Assembly (NCBI RefSeq): GCF_023078355.1
Contig: NZ_CP095552.1
Span: 4,960,001 to 5,024,000, forward strand
Length of the DNA: 64,000 nucleotides
Direction of reading: 5' to 3'
DNA from: Gordonia hongkongensis
Lineage (GTDB): Bacteria; Actinomycetota; Actinomycetes; Mycobacteriales; Mycobacteriaceae
Position 1 is the stretch's first letter; each line of letters starts with the position of its first letter. The position numbers were made by a program, and so were the translations under genes. The notes beneath the pieces are model-generated. The model made no database searches and had not been told where the DNA came from. It saw nothing but the letters and a program-made list of their open reading frames with translations. Shown piece by piece: positions 62,461 through 64,000 of the stretch.

Positions 62461-63030
62461 ATGGCCGAAGAACTGAACGGCACCACCATCGCTTTCCTGG
62501 TCGCCCAGGAGGGCGCCGAGCAGGTCGAACTCACCGAACCGTGGAAGTCGGTCGAGGCGTGCGGCGGCAAGCCCGTCCTGGTGTCCACCGACTCCGGCAC
62601 GGTGCAGGCGTTCAACCACCTCGACAAGGCCGACACCTTCCCCGTCGACACCCCTCTCGAGGACGCCCGCGTGATGGACTTCGACGCGCTGGTCCTGCCG
62701 GGCGGTGTCGCGAACCCGGATTTCCTGCGAACCTCGGAGCCCGCCGTCCGCTTCGTGCGCAGCTTCTTCGATGCCGGCAAGCCGGTCGCGGCCATCTGCC
62801 ACGCGCCCTGGACCCTGATCGAGGCCGACGTTGTCCGCGGCCGCACCCTCACGTCGTTCCCGAGTGTGCGCACCGACGTCATCAACGCCGGCGGCACCTG
62901 GGTCGACGAGGAGGTCGTGACATGCCGCGACGGGGACAACGTGCTGATCACCAGCCGCAAGCCCGACGACCTCGCCGCCTTCAACGCCGCGATCGTCGCC
63001 GAGTTCGCGCGCACGAACGTCGCGAGCTGA
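62461..63030 (+). CDS. PfpI/DJ-1 family type 1 glutamine-amidotransferase-like protein
   Basis: 189 residues. Nucleophile elbow VAAICHAPWTLIEADVV with Cys near 119, early Glu in AQEGAEQVELTEPW, and INAGGTWVDEEVV. Family members are stress-induced proteases, chaperones or deglycases (YhbO/PfpI); reports differ. Good ribosome site AAGGAGG 9 bases before ATG 62461. Confidence 0.92.
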   Translation: MAEELNGTTIAFLVAQEGAEQVELTEPWKSVEACGGKPVLVSTDSGTVQAFNHLDKADTFPVDTPLEDARVMDFDALVLPGGVANPDFLRTSEPAVRFVRSFFDAGKPVAAICHAPWTLIEADVVRGRTLTSFPSVRTDVINAGGTWVDEEVVTCRDGDNVLITSRKPDDLAAFNAAIVAEFARTNVAS

Positions 63031-63047
63031 CCGCCCCGTCGGGGACG

Positions 63048-63659
63048 TCAAACGACGGACAACGGTGCAGATTCCCTGCCGGTCAGGGTGAGCAACGCCT
63101 GCTCGCCCTGACCGGTGAGCAGTGCGGTGGCGGCCGCCGTCGACAGCGCTGACGCCAGCACCTCGGCCGGCAGCGGGAGATCGGAACCGATCGCCCGCGA
63201 GATGTCGAGACCGTGCACCGCGAGTTCGAAGGTCCGGGTGGGCAGGTAATCGGACAGCATGATGCCGCCGAACGGCGTCGTCAGGGGCCGATCCCCCGTT
63301 CCCGCAAGGGCGTCGACGGCCTGTGCGCGCCGCTCCCGGACCCCGGCGCGCGGATCGTTCCCCAGGGACAGCCCGGCGTCCACTCCTCGCTGTCGGACCG
63401 ACGCGGGGTCTCCGTAACCGCGGATCGATGCGAAATAGGCCGCGGTCGAGGTCAATTCGACATCACCACCGGGCTCGGCCAGGTAGGTGACGACCGTCGT
63501 CAGCGATCTGCTCGCGTGTCCGACGAGCGATCGCAACGACCATTCGCCGAGACCGGGTCCGTCCCAGCGATCGTCGGCGATCAGGTCCACCAACCGCGTC
63601 AGATGCTCGGCACCGGCCGTGAAGTCGTCGATCGCACGTGTCAGTGTTCCCTCTGCCAT
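63048..63659 (-). CDS. Maleylpyruvate isomerase family mycothiol-dependent protein
   Basis: 203 residues. DinB-like bundle with metal His in GEWSLRSLVGHASRSL and FELAVHGLDISRAIG; the N-terminal start DDFTAGAEHLTRLVDLIADDRWDGPGLGEWS is the TIGR03083-type pattern. These use mycothiol, itself a sign of Actinomycetota. Substrate unknown. Lies directly next to the OPT transporter gene on the same strand. Confidence 0.85.
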   Translation of the reverse strand: MAEGTLTRAIDDFTAGAEHLTRLVDLIADDRWDGPGLGEWSLRSLVGHASRSLTTVVTYLAEPGGDVELTSTAAYFASIRGYGDPASVRQRGVDAGLSLGNDPRAGVRERRAQAVDALAGTGDRPLTTPFGGIMLSDYLPTRTFELAVHGLDISRAIGSDLPLPAEVLASALSTAAATALLTGQGEQALLTLTGRESAPLSVV

Positions 63660-63660
63660 C

Positions 63661-64000
63661 TCAGTCCTTCGGAGTGCCGGCGGTCGTCGACGACGTCCCG
63701 CTCGCGGTCGCTATCTTGCGGACACGGTCGTAGAGGAGGGCGATGGTCGCGGCGAACACGATGACGCCGAGGATCTGTGCCCAGGTCCCGAAGCCGTCGC
63801 CGACGATCGCCAGCGCCGAGTCGTCGCCCGTGGCCGCCACGATGCCGGCGAAGACCACGCCGAAGAGCGCCTCGCCGACGATCAGGCCGGTGGCCAGCAG
63901 GACACCCATCCGCTTCTTGTGTTCCACTGCGCCGCCGCTGCGTTCGGCCCAGCGGTTGTAGTAGTGACCGATGAAGGCGCCGATCGGGATGATCAGGACC
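63661..64000 (-). CDS. OPT-family oligopeptide transporter, C-terminal part
   Basis: The frame continues past base 64000, so the start is not seen. Visible residues include IPIGAFIGHYYNRWAE, KRMGVLLATGLIVGEALFGVVFAGIVA and a final helix ILGVIVFAATIALLYDRVR, as at the end of OPT/YSL-type transporters. These import peptides or metal-chelate complexes with protons. The GTG/ATG starts inside (63927) are internal. One base separates its stop from the mycothiol-type gene start. Confidence 0.8.
   Translation of the reverse strand, partial: VLIIPIGAFIGHYYNRWAERSGGAVEHKKRMGVLLATGLIVGEALFGVVFAGIVAATGDDSALAIVGDGFGTWAQILGVIVFAATIALLYDRVRKIATASGTSSTTAGTPKD

Overview
The window is high-GC DNA with short intergenic gaps, GTG/TTG starts and stop-start overlaps. 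It looks like a mycolic-acid actinobacterium. The best guess is Gordonia, or a close relative such as Rhodococcus, Dietzia or Williamsia. The pointers are a secreted antigen-85-type mycolyltransferase, a mycothiol-type maleylpyruvate isomerase family protein, a DUF3068 protein, a split PntAa/PntAb/PntB transhydrogenase, KstR-type operators, a DyP-loaded encapsulin and a DUF222/13E12 HNH gene. The genus is inferred, not proven. I saw no tRNA, rRNA or CRISPR array.

Layout. 1-5.5 kb: a partial DUF222/HNH gene, a Ddn-type nitroreductase, then an MFS-DinB-MalY operon with a CGNR-zinc-finger regulator; an identical 13-nt motif lies before both the regulator and the transporter. 5.6-8.5 kb: pntAa-pntAb-pntB. 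8.9-12.1 kb: a membrane molybdopterin oxidoreductase divergent from a 3-ketosteroid-dehydrogenase-like flavoprotein behind a perfect KstR box. 12.2-15.3 kb: copper operon csoR-copZ-(60-aa membrane protein)-copA with palindromic operators. 15.4-21 kb: a hypothetical gene with a likely frameshift, an alpha/beta hydrolase, nadB carrying an exact 63-bp internal duplication, and a FAD-Rieske fusion. 21-30.5 kb: SDR, a frameshifted phytoene-desaturase-like gene with an SRPBCC partner, a flavodoxin-fold reductase, a membrane protein, a zinc alcohol dehydrogenase, a UbiB kinase and a DUF3068 protein.

30.5-33 kb: an IS110-family element sits inside one unit of a tandem array of small hairpin repeats. 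Both ends can be read to the base. The non-coding end downstream of the transposase contains short stretches matching the occupied target and the element's own donor end, in the order expected of a bridge RNA (seekRNA). Related repeats recur at about 15.3 kb and 43.4-43.7 kb. 33-39.6 kb: mycolyltransferase, amidase, KstD-like flavoprotein, then DyP peroxidase and encapsulin. 39.7-43.4 kb: a heterodimeric ABC exporter.

43.7-50.8 kb: housekeeping and hypothetical genes, including RNase HI, an SDR behind a second KstR-like box, a DUF4185 secreted protein and an unusual 57-aa polyproline protein. 50.8-58.5 kb: two lipid-type clusters (acyl-CoA dehydrogenase plus phosphotransferase; TetR, phosphotransferase, AttH-like protein) separated by the remnant of a divergent LysR/SnoaL pair. 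58.5-64 kb: an acidic secreted protein-histidine kinase-response regulator operon, a PhaC-like hydrolase, a PfpI protein, a mycothiol-type protein and the end of an OPT transporter.

Two frameshifts that look like one-base losses and one exact tandem duplication could be real or could be assembly errors; raw reads would decide.
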